Shown here in pieces: positions 17,774 through 25,206 of a stretch of DNA of 64,000 nt; positions within the stretch are counted from its first letter, which is position 1, and each line of letters begins with the position of its first letter. The translations under genes were made by a program, and so were the position numbers. The stretch is from AP-15 sp963703745. Lineage in GTDB: Bacteria; Pseudomonadota; Alphaproteobacteria; ATCC43930; CGMCC-115725. Below the pieces are notes generated by a model. It saw nothing but the letters and a program-made list of their open reading frames with translations. It made no database searches and was not told where the DNA came from. The stretch is from positions 1,302,001 to 1,366,000 of the forward strand of contig CAVPFL010000004.1 of assembly GCA_963703745.1 (NCBI GenBank), given 5' to 3'.

Positions 17774-18703
17774 ATGACCATCTCATTTGTCCGCGCCTAC
17801 AGCTTGGTTCCGCGCGGCGCGGCCGGGCTTGCTTGCGATGACGACGGTGTCGCGCTCGGTCCGATGCCACTCGTTGAGGCCGTCAGCGATACGTCCGGCC
17901 GGCGCTACTACCGCGTTCGCTCGGCGGAAGAGGTGGCACAGGCCTTTCGCCTTGCCTACGGTTCGGCAGCGGACGAAATCGAGCGCTACCGGCGCTGCCT
18001 CGACCGCATCACGCAATTGCTCTCGGCGGGCGAGGACGCGCGGGCGCGCATCGAGGCGGTGCTGCTCGCCGTTCCTGAGATCGCACCTGAAGGCATGGCG
18101 AAGCTTGCAGAGGCCGCGGCGTTGCAAAAGGCAAATGCCGACTGGCCGGAGGAGCCGCGCGACCCGTCCGGCATTCCCGAAGGCGGCCGGTGGACGAGCG
18201 ACGAGGGTGAAGCCCAGGATGCGAATATCCAGCCGGCAGCGGGCCAAACGAGCGAGGTCCCGGCCAAGAAGGAACGCTTCGTTGACGCGCACCTGGCCGA
18301 TGCGCAAAAGGGCGCCGACCGGCTTGGTGTGCCGGTTGAGAACATCCTGGGTCTTTCGGCCTTGGAGTCGACTTGGGGCGAATATCGGTTCGCAGTCCAA
18401 GGCAACAATTATTTTGGCATCCATTACCCGGCGCCCTTTGCCACCGGATACATGCTCGCCAGGGATGGCCGGACCAAGGTCGCCACTTTCGCCAGCTATG
18501 CAGAGAGCCTGAGGTCGTTTGTCGCGATCTCAGGGTCTCTGGTGCAGGGCAAAAGTGACCCGAAAGCGTTCGCGGCCGCTTTGCAGAACAGCGGTAGATT
18601 TGGGATCGATCCGGAAACGGGAGCGAAGGTTCCCAGCTATATCGGCAACGTTGCCAGGACCATTCGCGGGATTCGCTCGATCGTGTCACGCAGGAGGATT
18701 TGA
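17774..18703 (+). CDS. GH73-like peptidoglycan glucosaminidase, copy 2
   Basis: A 309-residue intact copy with the same architecture as the gene at 15144: an unrecognised N-terminal domain without signal peptide, a P-S-G-I-P-E-G-G-R-W-T-S linker, then the glucosaminidase domain with A-L-E-S-T-W-G-E-Y (catalytic Glu) and G-N-N-Y-F-G-I. Differences from copy 1 concentrate in the N-terminal half and linker, while the catalytic part is nearly constant. The start has a strong GAGGGGAGG. The stop is two bases before the next gene's ATG, whose AGGAGG lies inside this gene's last codons, so the pair is translationally coupled. Confidence 0.8.
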   Translation: MTISFVRAYSLVPRGAAGLACDDDGVALGPMPLVEAVSDTSGRRYYRVRSAEEVAQAFRLAYGSAADEIERYRRCLDRITQLLSAGEDARARIEAVLLAVPEIAPEGMAKLAEAAALQKANADWPEEPRDPSGIPEGGRWTSDEGEAQDANIQPAAGQTSEVPAKKERFVDAHLADAQKGADRLGVPVENILGLSALESTWGEYRFAVQGNNYFGIHYPAPFATGYMLARDGRTKVATFASYAESLRSFVAISGSLVQGKSDPKAFAAALQNSGRFGIDPETGAKVPSYIGNVARTIRGIRSIVSRRRI

Positions 18704-18705
18704 GG

Positions 18706-19128
18706 ATGATCGCCGGCATCCTTCGTGTCTTCGTTTTGGCCGGCAACACGCTTCTCCTATCTCAAGGCGTCGCCACCCAGGCCACGGAGATTCCTTGGAA
18801 AATCGATGAACCAACTGCTCAGCGTCTGGCGGCCGAAGGCCATTATGGGGCAGACAAATATCTAGACGTCTTCGATTATGACAGCAACCTGGGCCCTCCC
18901 TTTTTCGTCTACTACGGCCTCACCAAGCCGCCCGTGGAAGGCAGCTTCGGCTATTTTGCCGTCAACCCGTGGACCGGCGATGTGTGGGCGCTCTGGGGAT
19001 GCCACAAATTGTCCACGCCGGCCTTGCGCAAATCGCAGGCGGAGATTCGCCGGCGCTTCACGCGCGAGGAGTTGAAGCAATACGGCCGGCTGCGTCGCCT
19101 CAAGCCTGAGTGCATCGTCGAGGACTAA
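18706..19128 (+). CDS. Small Sec-exported protein paired with GH73-like gene, copy 2
   Basis: A 140-residue homologue of the protein at 16080. Signal peptide M-I-A-G-I-L-R-V-F-V-L-A-G with likely cleavage after A-T-Q-A. The mature part keeps K-I-D-E-P-T-A-Q-R-L, F-F-V-Y-Y-G-L, A-V-N-P-W-T-G-D-V-W and both cysteines. The ATG at 18706 is preferred over a TTG overlapping the upstream stop. Function unknown; periplasmic or outer-envelope location expected. Confidence 0.75.
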   Translation: MIAGILRVFVLAGNTLLLSQGVATQATEIPWKIDEPTAQRLAAEGHYGADKYLDVFDYDSNLGPPFFVYYGLTKPPVEGSFGYFAVNPWTGDVWALWGCHKLSTPALRKSQAEIRRRFTREELKQYGRLRRLKPECIVED

Positions 19129-19200
19129 ATCGAGACCCTGTCGATACGAGAGCAACGGCAAGGCGAGCACGGCCGGGCTGTGCAACTTGTTCCTGCCGTA

Positions 19201-20297
19201 AGCCGTTCAAGACCGGACTCGTCTATACGCTCGATTGCGGCGAGTTCGGCGAGAACCTCGAACGCGCGCTCGCGATGGCGGATTACGCCGCGTTCGAGCG
19301 CCGTCGCGACGAGGCCCGCAGGCGCGGGCAGCTGCGCGGCATCGGCTTTCCCAATATCATCGAGCAGACCTCGCAGGCGCAGGGCGAGACGGTCGTGGTG
19401 CGGCTCAATCCCGGCAGCACGGTCACGGTGGTTCCGGGCTCGATCTCGCACGGCCAGGGTCACGAGACGATGTACAAGATCCTGTTGAGCCATCGGCGGG
19501 GTCTCGACGCGGCCGGCATCCGCGTCATGCATTCCGACACCGATCTGGCACCCGACGGCGGCGGCACCTACGCGTCGCGTACCGCCGTGCTCGGCGGCAG
19601 TGCCGCGACGATGGCGGCGGACAAGATCATCGTCAAGGCGCGCAAGATTGCGGCGCACGCGATGGAGGCGGCCGAGGACGACATCGAATTTTCGGATGCG
19701 ATTTTCCGCGTCGTCGGCACCGACCGCGCGGTCTCACTGCAGGAGGTGGCGCAGGCCGCCTATGTGCCGTCGCGGCTGCCGGAGGGGCTCGAGACCGGGC
19801 TCTACGAGGTCGCGAGCTTCTCGCCCGAGATCCCGAACTTCCCCAACGGCTGCCATGTCTGCGAGGTCGAGATCGATCCCGAGACCGGAAAGACGGAGGT
19901 GCTGCGCTATGTCGTCGTCGACGATGTCGGCACCGTGATCAACAAGCTGACCCTTGAGGGCCAGATCCATGGCGGGGTGGCCCAGGGCATCGGCCAGGCC
20001 TTCATCGAGCACCTTGTCTACGACAAGGCATCGGGCCAGCTGCTGACCGGCTCCTTGATGGATTACGGCCTGCCGCGCGCCGACGAAGTGTGCTCCTTCG
20101 AGATGGACGAGAACCCGGTGCCGACCAAGACCAACCCCCTGGGTGTCAAGGGTGCCGGCGAGGCCGGCAACGTCGGCGCCCTCGCCGCCATCATGAACGC
20201 CGTCGTCGACGCGCTCAGCCCCCTCGGCGTCACCCATATCGACATGCCGGCCACCCCGGAAAGAGTCTGGCGCGCGATCTGCGCCGCGCAACGCTGA
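19201..20297 (+). pseudogene. Molybdenum-subunit fragment C (5'-truncated, frame intact)
   Basis: Begins abruptly at the sequence equivalent to 13919 of the full gene (P-F-K-T-G-L-V-Y-T-L-D-C-G-E-F) and keeps one reading frame to the normal end, about 365 residues. The hammerhead domain and the G-P-Y-R-G loop are absent, so it cannot be a complete molybdenum hydroxylase. The catalytic K-G-A-G-E-A-G is present. No suitable start codon with a ribosome-binding site precedes the homology. It may be untranslated, or serve only as recombination homology. Confidence 0.82.
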
Positions 20298-20382
20298 GGG
20301 CAGTTGCGGCCGGTCCCTCACCCGCTCCCGGTCGGCTGCGCCGGCGCGTCTTGGCAACGCGTTCGGCCGGAAGCATCAGCGA

Positions 20383-21654
20383 TCAAGGAGAAACGTTGCA
20401 GGAAATGTTTCCCAAGCCGTTGCCGGAAACCGTCCCGAACGTCCCGATCTCCGCGTAGATCAACGGGTTCGATGGAGAACCGGTGCAGAGAATGCCCCAG
20501 CCGGTATTGTTGATGATCTGATTGCCCGAATTCCTGAAGCTCGCGACGCTGTTGGTCCGCATGAAGATGCCATTTTGCTTATTATTCTTTATGGTTGCCG
20601 GCCCATTTAAATCCCCCACCTGCAGGCTTCCGCTTTCGATATAAATTCCGTTGCCGCCATTCCCCTCTATGACGGCCCCGATTCGCACCTTGACGCTGCC
20701 GCCATTGTGCAACTCGATGCCGTGAAGCGCATTGTTGGCGACCACGGGATTAGTATCCAACTCCGCGGTACCGCTGCCTTGCACGAGGATTCCATCGCCG
20801 CCGTTGCTCACGACACTGGTGCCGCTGCCAGTGAGCAGCAGGTGCCCGCCGTGGCCAGTCAGCAGTCCCGCCACGCCGCCGGTGGCGGTGGCGTTGTTCT
20901 CAACGATGCCGTCACTGATATCTACCGCTCCACCCTCGAAAGCCTGCGCGCCGGCTACGCCGTTCTTCTGCAATACCGCGCCGCCGAACACGTCAAGACT
21001 GGCGTCTTGCCCGAAATTGGCGCCATAGCCCGCGTTCCCCTGCACCACGCCGCCATTCAGGAACACGGTGCTGCCCCAACTTGCGTCGATCCCGTCGTTG
21101 GCGGAATTTTCGATCGTCGAAGTGTTCAGCGTGACGACCGCGTGATTCAGTAGGACGTCGGCGGCCGAGGCGCCCTCGATCACCAGATTGTTGCCGGTGA
21201 AGGCGGCTCCCGAATGCCCTCGCAATGCGTAGACCCCGCCGGATATCGTCAGGTTATTGAGGGTGACGCCTATCCCGCTGACCCCGAGCACCGGGTCGGT
21301 CGTTGAACTGGGCGCCTGCAAGGTGGCGCCCGAGGACGCAGCTTGCAATGTCACGCCGCTGGGGACGTCATCGACGGATTCGACGCAGGTTCCGTTGATC
21401 GTGATCGTCAAGGTGTTGGTGGTTTGCGGTTTCATGGCGACCGCCGAGGCTATCGTGCCGCCGGCCGCGCAATTGACCGTGCAGGAGATCGGGTTCGAGG
21501 TCACCAAGCCCAGGAACGGCACCACCGGAAGCCCTACTGAGGTTCTACAGGATAAAGCTTGGGCACGAAGCTCGCCTGCGCCGGCGAGCAGTGCGGTCAA
21601 CAGGGTGACGACGACAACAGACAAACGGCGCCCGAAACGCGGATCTTTCGCCAT
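20383..21654 (-). CDS. Secreted parallel beta-helix repeat protein
   Basis: A 423-residue protein. The ATG at 21654 (GGGAGGT eight bases upstream) gives a signal peptide R-R-L-S-V-V-V-V-T-L-L-T-A-L-L-A with probable cleavage after E-L-R-A-Q-A. From about residue 90 the sequence is a run of degenerate 20-25-residue coils rich in G, N, V and T (N-N-L-T-I-S-G-G, G-N-G-G-N-G-I-Y-I-E, N-N-K-Q-N-G-I-F), typical of right-handed beta-helices such as pectate-lyase-like folds. No catalytic signature can be assigned; an adhesin or polysaccharide-acting role is possible. It lies antisense within the array between fragments C and D, so it is probably an insertion. Confidence 0.75.
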   Translation of the reverse strand: MAKDPRFGRRLSVVVVTLLTALLAGAGELRAQALSCRTSVGLPVVPFLGLVTSNPISCTVNCAAGGTIASAVAMKPQTTNTLTITINGTCVESVDDVPSGVTLQAASSGATLQAPSSTTDPVLGVSGIGVTLNNLTISGGVYALRGHSGAAFTGNNLVIEGASAADVLLNHAVVTLNTSTIENSANDGIDASWGSTVFLNGGVVQGNAGYGANFGQDASLDVFGGAVLQKNGVAGAQAFEGGAVDISDGIVENNATATGGVAGLLTGHGGHLLLTGSGTSVVSNGGDGILVQGSGTAELDTNPVVANNALHGIELHNGGSVKVRIGAVIEGNGGNGIYIESGSLQVGDLNGPATIKNNKQNGIFMRTNSVASFRNSGNQIINNTGWGILCTGSPSNPLIYAEIGTFGTVSGNGLGNISCNVSP

Positions 21655-21744
21655 CGGCGCTACCTCCCAAATATAATCCGGGCTTCTTCGCCCTGACACA
21701 ATTCTGTCACATCCGCGGTGCAACTGTCTTGCGAATTCGCAGCG

Positions 21745-22059
21745 CTGGCTTCTCGCTCAACATTCCGAATTTCCCGAAGGGCTGCCATGTGTTCGAGGTC
21801 GAGATGGACGTCGAGACGAGAGCGTCGTCGCGATGATGTTGGCAACCTCATCAACCAGCTGACACTCGCAGGTCAGATCCATGGCGGGGTGGTGCAGGGG
21901 CATCAGCCAGGCGGTCGGCGAGGCCGCAATGTCCGGGCACTCGCCGCCATCATGAACGCCGTAGTCGACGCGCTCAGCCCGCTCGGCATCGCTCGTATCG
22001 ACATGCCGGCGACACCCGAAAAAGTCTGGCGGGCGATCCGCGCGGCGCCGAGATGCTGA
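21745..22059 (+). pseudogene. Molybdenum-subunit fragment D (heavily decayed)
   Basis: Recognisable pieces of the 3' third of the full gene: N-I-P-N-F-P-K-G-C-H-V-F-E-V-E-M, then N-Q-L-T-L-A-G-Q-I-H-G-G-V, then N-V-R-A-L-A-A-I-M-N-A-V-V-D-A-L-S-P-L-G to W-R-A-I-R-A-A. The stretches between, including the catalytic K-G-A-G-E-A block, are deleted and the frame is disturbed. It is more divergent than B or C, hence probably older. Confidence 0.75.
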
Positions 22060-22169
22060 GAGGCGACCGGCGCCGATACCGAAATGCGGATCGGCGCGAC
22101 TTCCCTGCGAAGCCGGTGACGATATGCTAGACGGCAACCCGGTTCTCAAGACAGGTGTCGGAGATGACC

Positions 22170-22439
22170 ATGAGCAAGAAGAAGACGCTCACGACAACGC
22201 TGCCGCCCGATGAGCTTGCCGAGTTCGACCGCGTGTGCGACCGCCAATCTCTGAGCCGGTCGCAAGCCTTACGCGAGGCGATCCGCTGGTACATAGGTGC
22301 TATGCGGTCCCTGCCTCCGGCGGAAGAGCCATCGCCGGATGAGATCGAGGCAATCCGTCGGGGAAAGGAGCAAATCGCGCGCGGCGAATACATCCGCCTC
22401 GAGGACCTGCAGCGTGAGTTGGGACTTCCGACTGAGTAA
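22170..22439 (+). CDS. Ribbon-helix-helix (CopG-type) antitoxin
   Basis: An 89-residue protein with K-K-T-L-T-T-T-L-P-P-D-E-L-A-E-F at the N-terminus (RHH strand and helix A) and S-R-S-Q-A-L-R-E-A-I-R-W-Y for helix B. The C-terminal half is acidic, as in toxin-binding tails. The ATG at 22170 has GGAG six bases upstream; ATG/GTG codons slightly upstream are less well placed. It overlaps the downstream RelE-like toxin by 26 bases, the standard antitoxin-first order. Confidence 0.82.
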   Translation: MSKKKTLTTTLPPDELAEFDRVCDRQSLSRSQALREAIRWYIGAMRSLPPAEEPSPDEIEAIRRGKEQIARGEYIRLEDLQRELGLPTE

Positions 22440-22716
22440 CGACGCTGCGCGATCACTGCGGCACATGGGAGTGCGCGATCGAGAACGACTAAACCGAGCT
22501 CTCAATGAGATGAGGCGGGAGCCGCTCGGCGGCGATGTCGCTCCGCTACGCGGCGGATATCAAGGGTCGCTTAGGCGCCGCGTTGGACCGTGGCGCATCG
22601 TTTTTTCGCTCGATTTGGAGCACCAGGTCATCGACGTCTACGGCATCCGCCGACGCCCATCCGACGACGTGTCGCTAAAAGCCCGCTCCGCATCCCCATC
22701 CGCGGGCCGTTCTTGA
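22414..22716 (+). CDS. RelE/ParE-superfamily toxin
   Basis: A 100-residue protein starting at a GTG inside the antitoxin gene. The core matches RelE-fold toxins: F-R-L-S-N-D-A-A-R-S-L at the start, P-L-R-G-G-Y-Q-G-S-L-R-R-R-V-G-P-W-R-I-V-F-S in the middle, and V-I-D-V-Y-G-I-R-R-R at the end. Members cleave mRNA on the ribosome or poison gyrase. The last residues P-S-A-G-R-S-stop fall in sequence shared with the end of fragment B (17612-17629). The toxin's natural 3' end may therefore have been replaced when the array was joined to it. Confidence 0.78.
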   Translation: MSWDFRLSNDAARSLRHMGVRDRERLNRALNEMRREPLGGDVAPLRGGYQGSLRRRVGPWRIVFSLDLEHQVIDVYGIRRRPSDDVSLKARSASPSAGRS

Positions 22717-22776
22717 CTGCAGCCGCTGTCGCCCACTGCCCCCACCGAAACTGAACGCCGCATGAGGCCAGCATTT

Positions 22777-22864
22777 CGGTCCAATCAGATAGGCTGCCTT
22801 GAAAGGGAACGTTTAGCGAACAAATTTAGTCGATCCAAACTTCTATCCTTGAGGGGAGAGCGCC
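22777..22864 (+). promoter_or_regulatory. Conserved upstream region of GH73-like gene 3
   Basis: Matches 17686-17773 almost base for base, including GCCTTGAAAGGGAACG and CTATCCTTGAGGGGAG. The start codon it leads to has changed from ATG to TTG. Retained although the downstream gene is frameshifted. Confidence 0.35.
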
Positions 22865-23799
22865 TTGACCATCTCATTTGCCCGCGCTTACAGCCTGGTT
22901 TCCGCGCGGCGCGGCCGGGCTTGCTTGCGACGACGACGGCGTCGCGCTCGGTCCGATCCCACTCGTTGAGGCCGTCCGCGATGCGTCCGGCCAGCGCTGC
23001 TACCGCATGCGCCCGGCGGCGGATGTGGCGCAGGCCTTTCGCCTCGCCTACGGGTCGGCACCGGACGATATCGAGCGTTGCCATCGCACCCTCGCCCGTG
23101 TCGCACGATTGCTCGCGGCGGGCCAAGGTGCGCGAGCGCGCATCGAGGCGGTGCTGCTCGCCGTTCCCGCGATCGCACCCGAAGGCATGGCGAAGCTGGC
23201 GCAGGCCGCGGCGTTGCGAAAGGACAATCCCGACTGGCCGGACGAGCCGCGCAACCCCGCCGGCATTTCCGAAGGCGGCCAGTGGACGAGCGACGAGAGC
23301 CGGGAAGCCGAGGATGCGAAAGTCGAGCCTGCAGCGGGCCAGACCAGCGAGGTCCAGGCCAAGAAGGAACGCTTCGTTGAAGCGCATCTGGCCGATGCAC
23401 AACAGGGCGCCGACCAGCTCGGCGTGCCGGTTGAGAACATCCTGGGTCTGTCGGCTTTGGAGTTCGACTTGGGGCGAACATTGGTTCGCGGTCCAAGGCA
23501 ACAATTATTTTGGCATCCATTACCCGGCGCCCTTCGCCACCGGATACATGCTCACCCAGGATGGCCGGACCAGGGTCGCCACTTTCGCGAGCTATGCCGA
23601 CAGCCTGAAGTCGTTTGTTGCGATCTCAGGTTCCATTGTGCAGGGCAAAAGCGACCCGAAAGCGTTCGCCACCGCTTTGCAGAGCAGCGGAAAGTTTGGG
23701 ATCCATCCAACAACCGGAGCGAAGATTCCCACCTATGTGGGCGATGTTGCCAGCACCATTCACGGAATTCGATCGATTGTCGGGCGTCGGAGGATTTGA
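22865..23799 (+). pseudogene. GH73-like glucosaminidase, copy 3 (two frameshifts)
   Basis: Homologous over its full length to the genes at 15144 and 17774, but disabled. The start codon is TTG. One extra T near 22903 (compare 17809) shifts the frame after A-Y-S-L-V. A second extra T near 23464 (compare 18367) falls exactly after L-S-A-L-E, at the catalytic site. After it the text resumes S-T-W-G-E-H-W-F-A-V-Q-G-N-N-Y-F-G-I. Removing both bases would give about 310 residues. Its partner gene downstream remains open. Confidence 0.8.
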
Positions 23800-23801
23800 G
23801 G

Positions 23802-24227
23802 ATGACCGCCCGATCCGCCCTTCATTTCTTGGCCTCGGTTGGCAGCGCGATTTTCCTGTTGCACAGCGTTGCGACCGGGGCTGCCGAGATTCCGTGGAAA
23901 ATCGATGAACCAACTGCTCAGCGTCTCGCTGCCGAGGCTGACCATGGATCCGCGACGCACCTGGAACTATTTGATTATGACAGTCACCTCAGTCCCCCTT
24001 TTTTTGTCTACTACGGCCTCACCGAGCCGCCAGTGGAAGGCAGCTTCGGCTACTTTGCCGTCAACCCGTGGACCGGCGATGTATGGGCGCTCTGGGGATG
24101 CCGCAGATTGTCCACGCCGGCCTTGCGCAAATCGCACGCGGCGATTCGCCGGCGCTTCACACGCGACGAGTTGAAGCAATATACCCGGCTACGTGGCCTC
24201 AAGCCTGAGTGCATCGTCGAGCGCTAA
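23802..24227 (+). CDS. Small Sec-exported protein paired with GH73-like gene, copy 3
   Basis: A 141-residue homologue of the proteins at 16080 and 18706. Signal peptide M-T-A-R-S-A-L-H-F-L-A-S-V-G-S-A with likely cleavage after A-T-G-A. The conserved F-G-Y-F-A-V-N-P-W-T-G-D-V-W-A-L-W-G-C and the terminal P-E-C-I-V-E are present. The frame is intact although the upstream hydrolase copy is broken, which would fit retention of a protective partner after loss of the toxin; it may also simply be chance. Confidence 0.72.
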   Translation: MTARSALHFLASVGSAIFLLHSVATGAAEIPWKIDEPTAQRLAAEADHGSATHLELFDYDSHLSPPFFVYYGLTEPPVEGSFGYFAVNPWTGDVWALWGCRRLSTPALRKSHAAIRRRFTRDELKQYTRLRGLKPECIVER

Positions 24228-24246
24228 ACTCATTCGACAGTAAGAG

Positions 24247-24916
24247 GCATTGTCTATACGCTCGATTGCGGCGCGTTCGGCGAGAACCTCGAACGCGCAC
24301 TCGCCATGGCGGATTACGCGGGGTTGCGGCTCGGCCCGGGCGGCACGGTCACGGGATCCCGGGCTCGATCTCGCACCCGAACGAGGTCGCGAGCTTCGCG
24401 CCCGAGATCCCGAACTTCCCCAACGGCTGTCACGTCTGCGAGGTCGAGATCGATCCCGAGACTGGAACCACTCGGGTGCTGCGCTATGTCGTCGTCGACG
24501 ATGTCGGCCCCGTCATCAACCAGCTCACACTCGAAGGCCAGATCCATGGCGGGGTGGCACAGGGCATCGGCCAGGCCTTCACCGAGCATCTGGTCTATGA
24601 CGAGCGATCGGGCCAGCTCCTCTGCGGCTCGCTGATGGATTACGGCCTGCCGCGCGCCGACGAGGTTTGCTCGTTCGAGATGGACGAGAACCCGGTGCCA
24701 ACCAAGACCAATCCCTTGGGTGTCAAGGGGGCCGGCGAGGCCGGTAATGTCGGGGCACTTGCCGCCATCATGAACGCGGTCGTCGACGCGCTCAGCCCCC
24801 TCGGCGTCACCCATATCGACATGCCGGCAACACCCGAAAAAATCTGGCACGCCATCCGCGCAGCGCAGAGAAGCGGAGAGGCTCAGAATGCTGGCGGGCG
24901 GCAGGGGTCGAAATAA
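24247..24916 (+). pseudogene. Molybdenum-subunit fragment E
   Basis: Starts with I-V-Y-T-L-D-C-G-A-F-G-E-N-L-E-R-A-L-A-M-A-D-Y-A-G (frame one), then small internal deletions join G-P-G-G-T-V-T to the G-S-I-S-H block and on to N-E-V-A-S-F-A-P-E-I-P-N-F-P-N-G-C-H-V. From about 24380 one frame continues to the normal end with an added tail R-S-G-E-A-Q-N-A-G-G-R-Q-G-S-K. The catalytic K-G-A-G-E-A-G is present. Not a functional enzyme. Confidence 0.82.
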
Positions 24917-25033
24917 CGAGCGGATGTTCCGCCCTCCGGATGTCTTTCGCGATGCCCGTTCGCGTTCTGAAATGGTAGCGGACGGCGGCGAATCAAACCG
25001 CGGGCTGACGCGTCTTGTCCGTAACGAACGATC

Positions 25034-25082
25034 GCGGTGCCGACCAAAACGAATCCCATGGGCGTCAAAGGCTGCCAGCGAG
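25034..25082 (+). pseudogene. Molybdenum-subunit remnant F
   Basis: About 49 bases reading V-P-T-K-T-N-P-M-G-V-K-G, matching the conserved V-P-T-K-T-N-P-L-G-V-K-G just before the catalytic Glu of the full gene (14838-14875). The rest of this copy is gone. It marks the right edge of the array. Confidence 0.55.
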
Positions 25083-25206
25083 GGGATCATGGCGGCGCGC
25101 GCGATTTGCCGGTAAAACGGAGGATATCCTGGCTTCGAAAGCCGCTGGGAGCCCGGCGAAATGTCTCAATAAACCAAAAAGAATGAACCCGAACGCGGAG
25201 GCGTCC

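Larger units (their letters stand above)
12695..25082. repeat. Tandem array: molybdenum-subunit fragments alternating with GH73-like/exported-protein pairs
   Basis: The order on the plus strand is: full xanthine-dehydrogenase-type gene (12695), pair 1 (15144, 16080), fragment B (16541), pair 2 (17774, 18706), fragment C (19201), inserted minus-strand beta-helix gene, fragment D (21745), inserted RHH/RelE module, pair 3 (22865 broken, 23802), fragment E (24247), short remnant F (25034). All five larger copies share the gene's 3' end. Fragments B and C agree base for base over long stretches (compare 17060-17275 with 19760-19975), while copy A differs at scattered sites. The array therefore grew by duplication, with recent homogenisation between B and C, followed by decay. 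Confidence 0.85.

Noticed and set aside
19110..19200. Upstream extension of fragment C as a genuine N-terminus
   Set aside because: The added residues come from the 3' end of the preceding gene and a junction sequence; similarity to the parent gene begins only at about 19201.
12695..25082. Repeat array considered as CRISPR or prophage
   Set aside because: Repeat units are kilobase-long gene copies, not short regular repeats with spacers. No capsid, terminase, portal or integrase gene accompanies the GH73-like genes.
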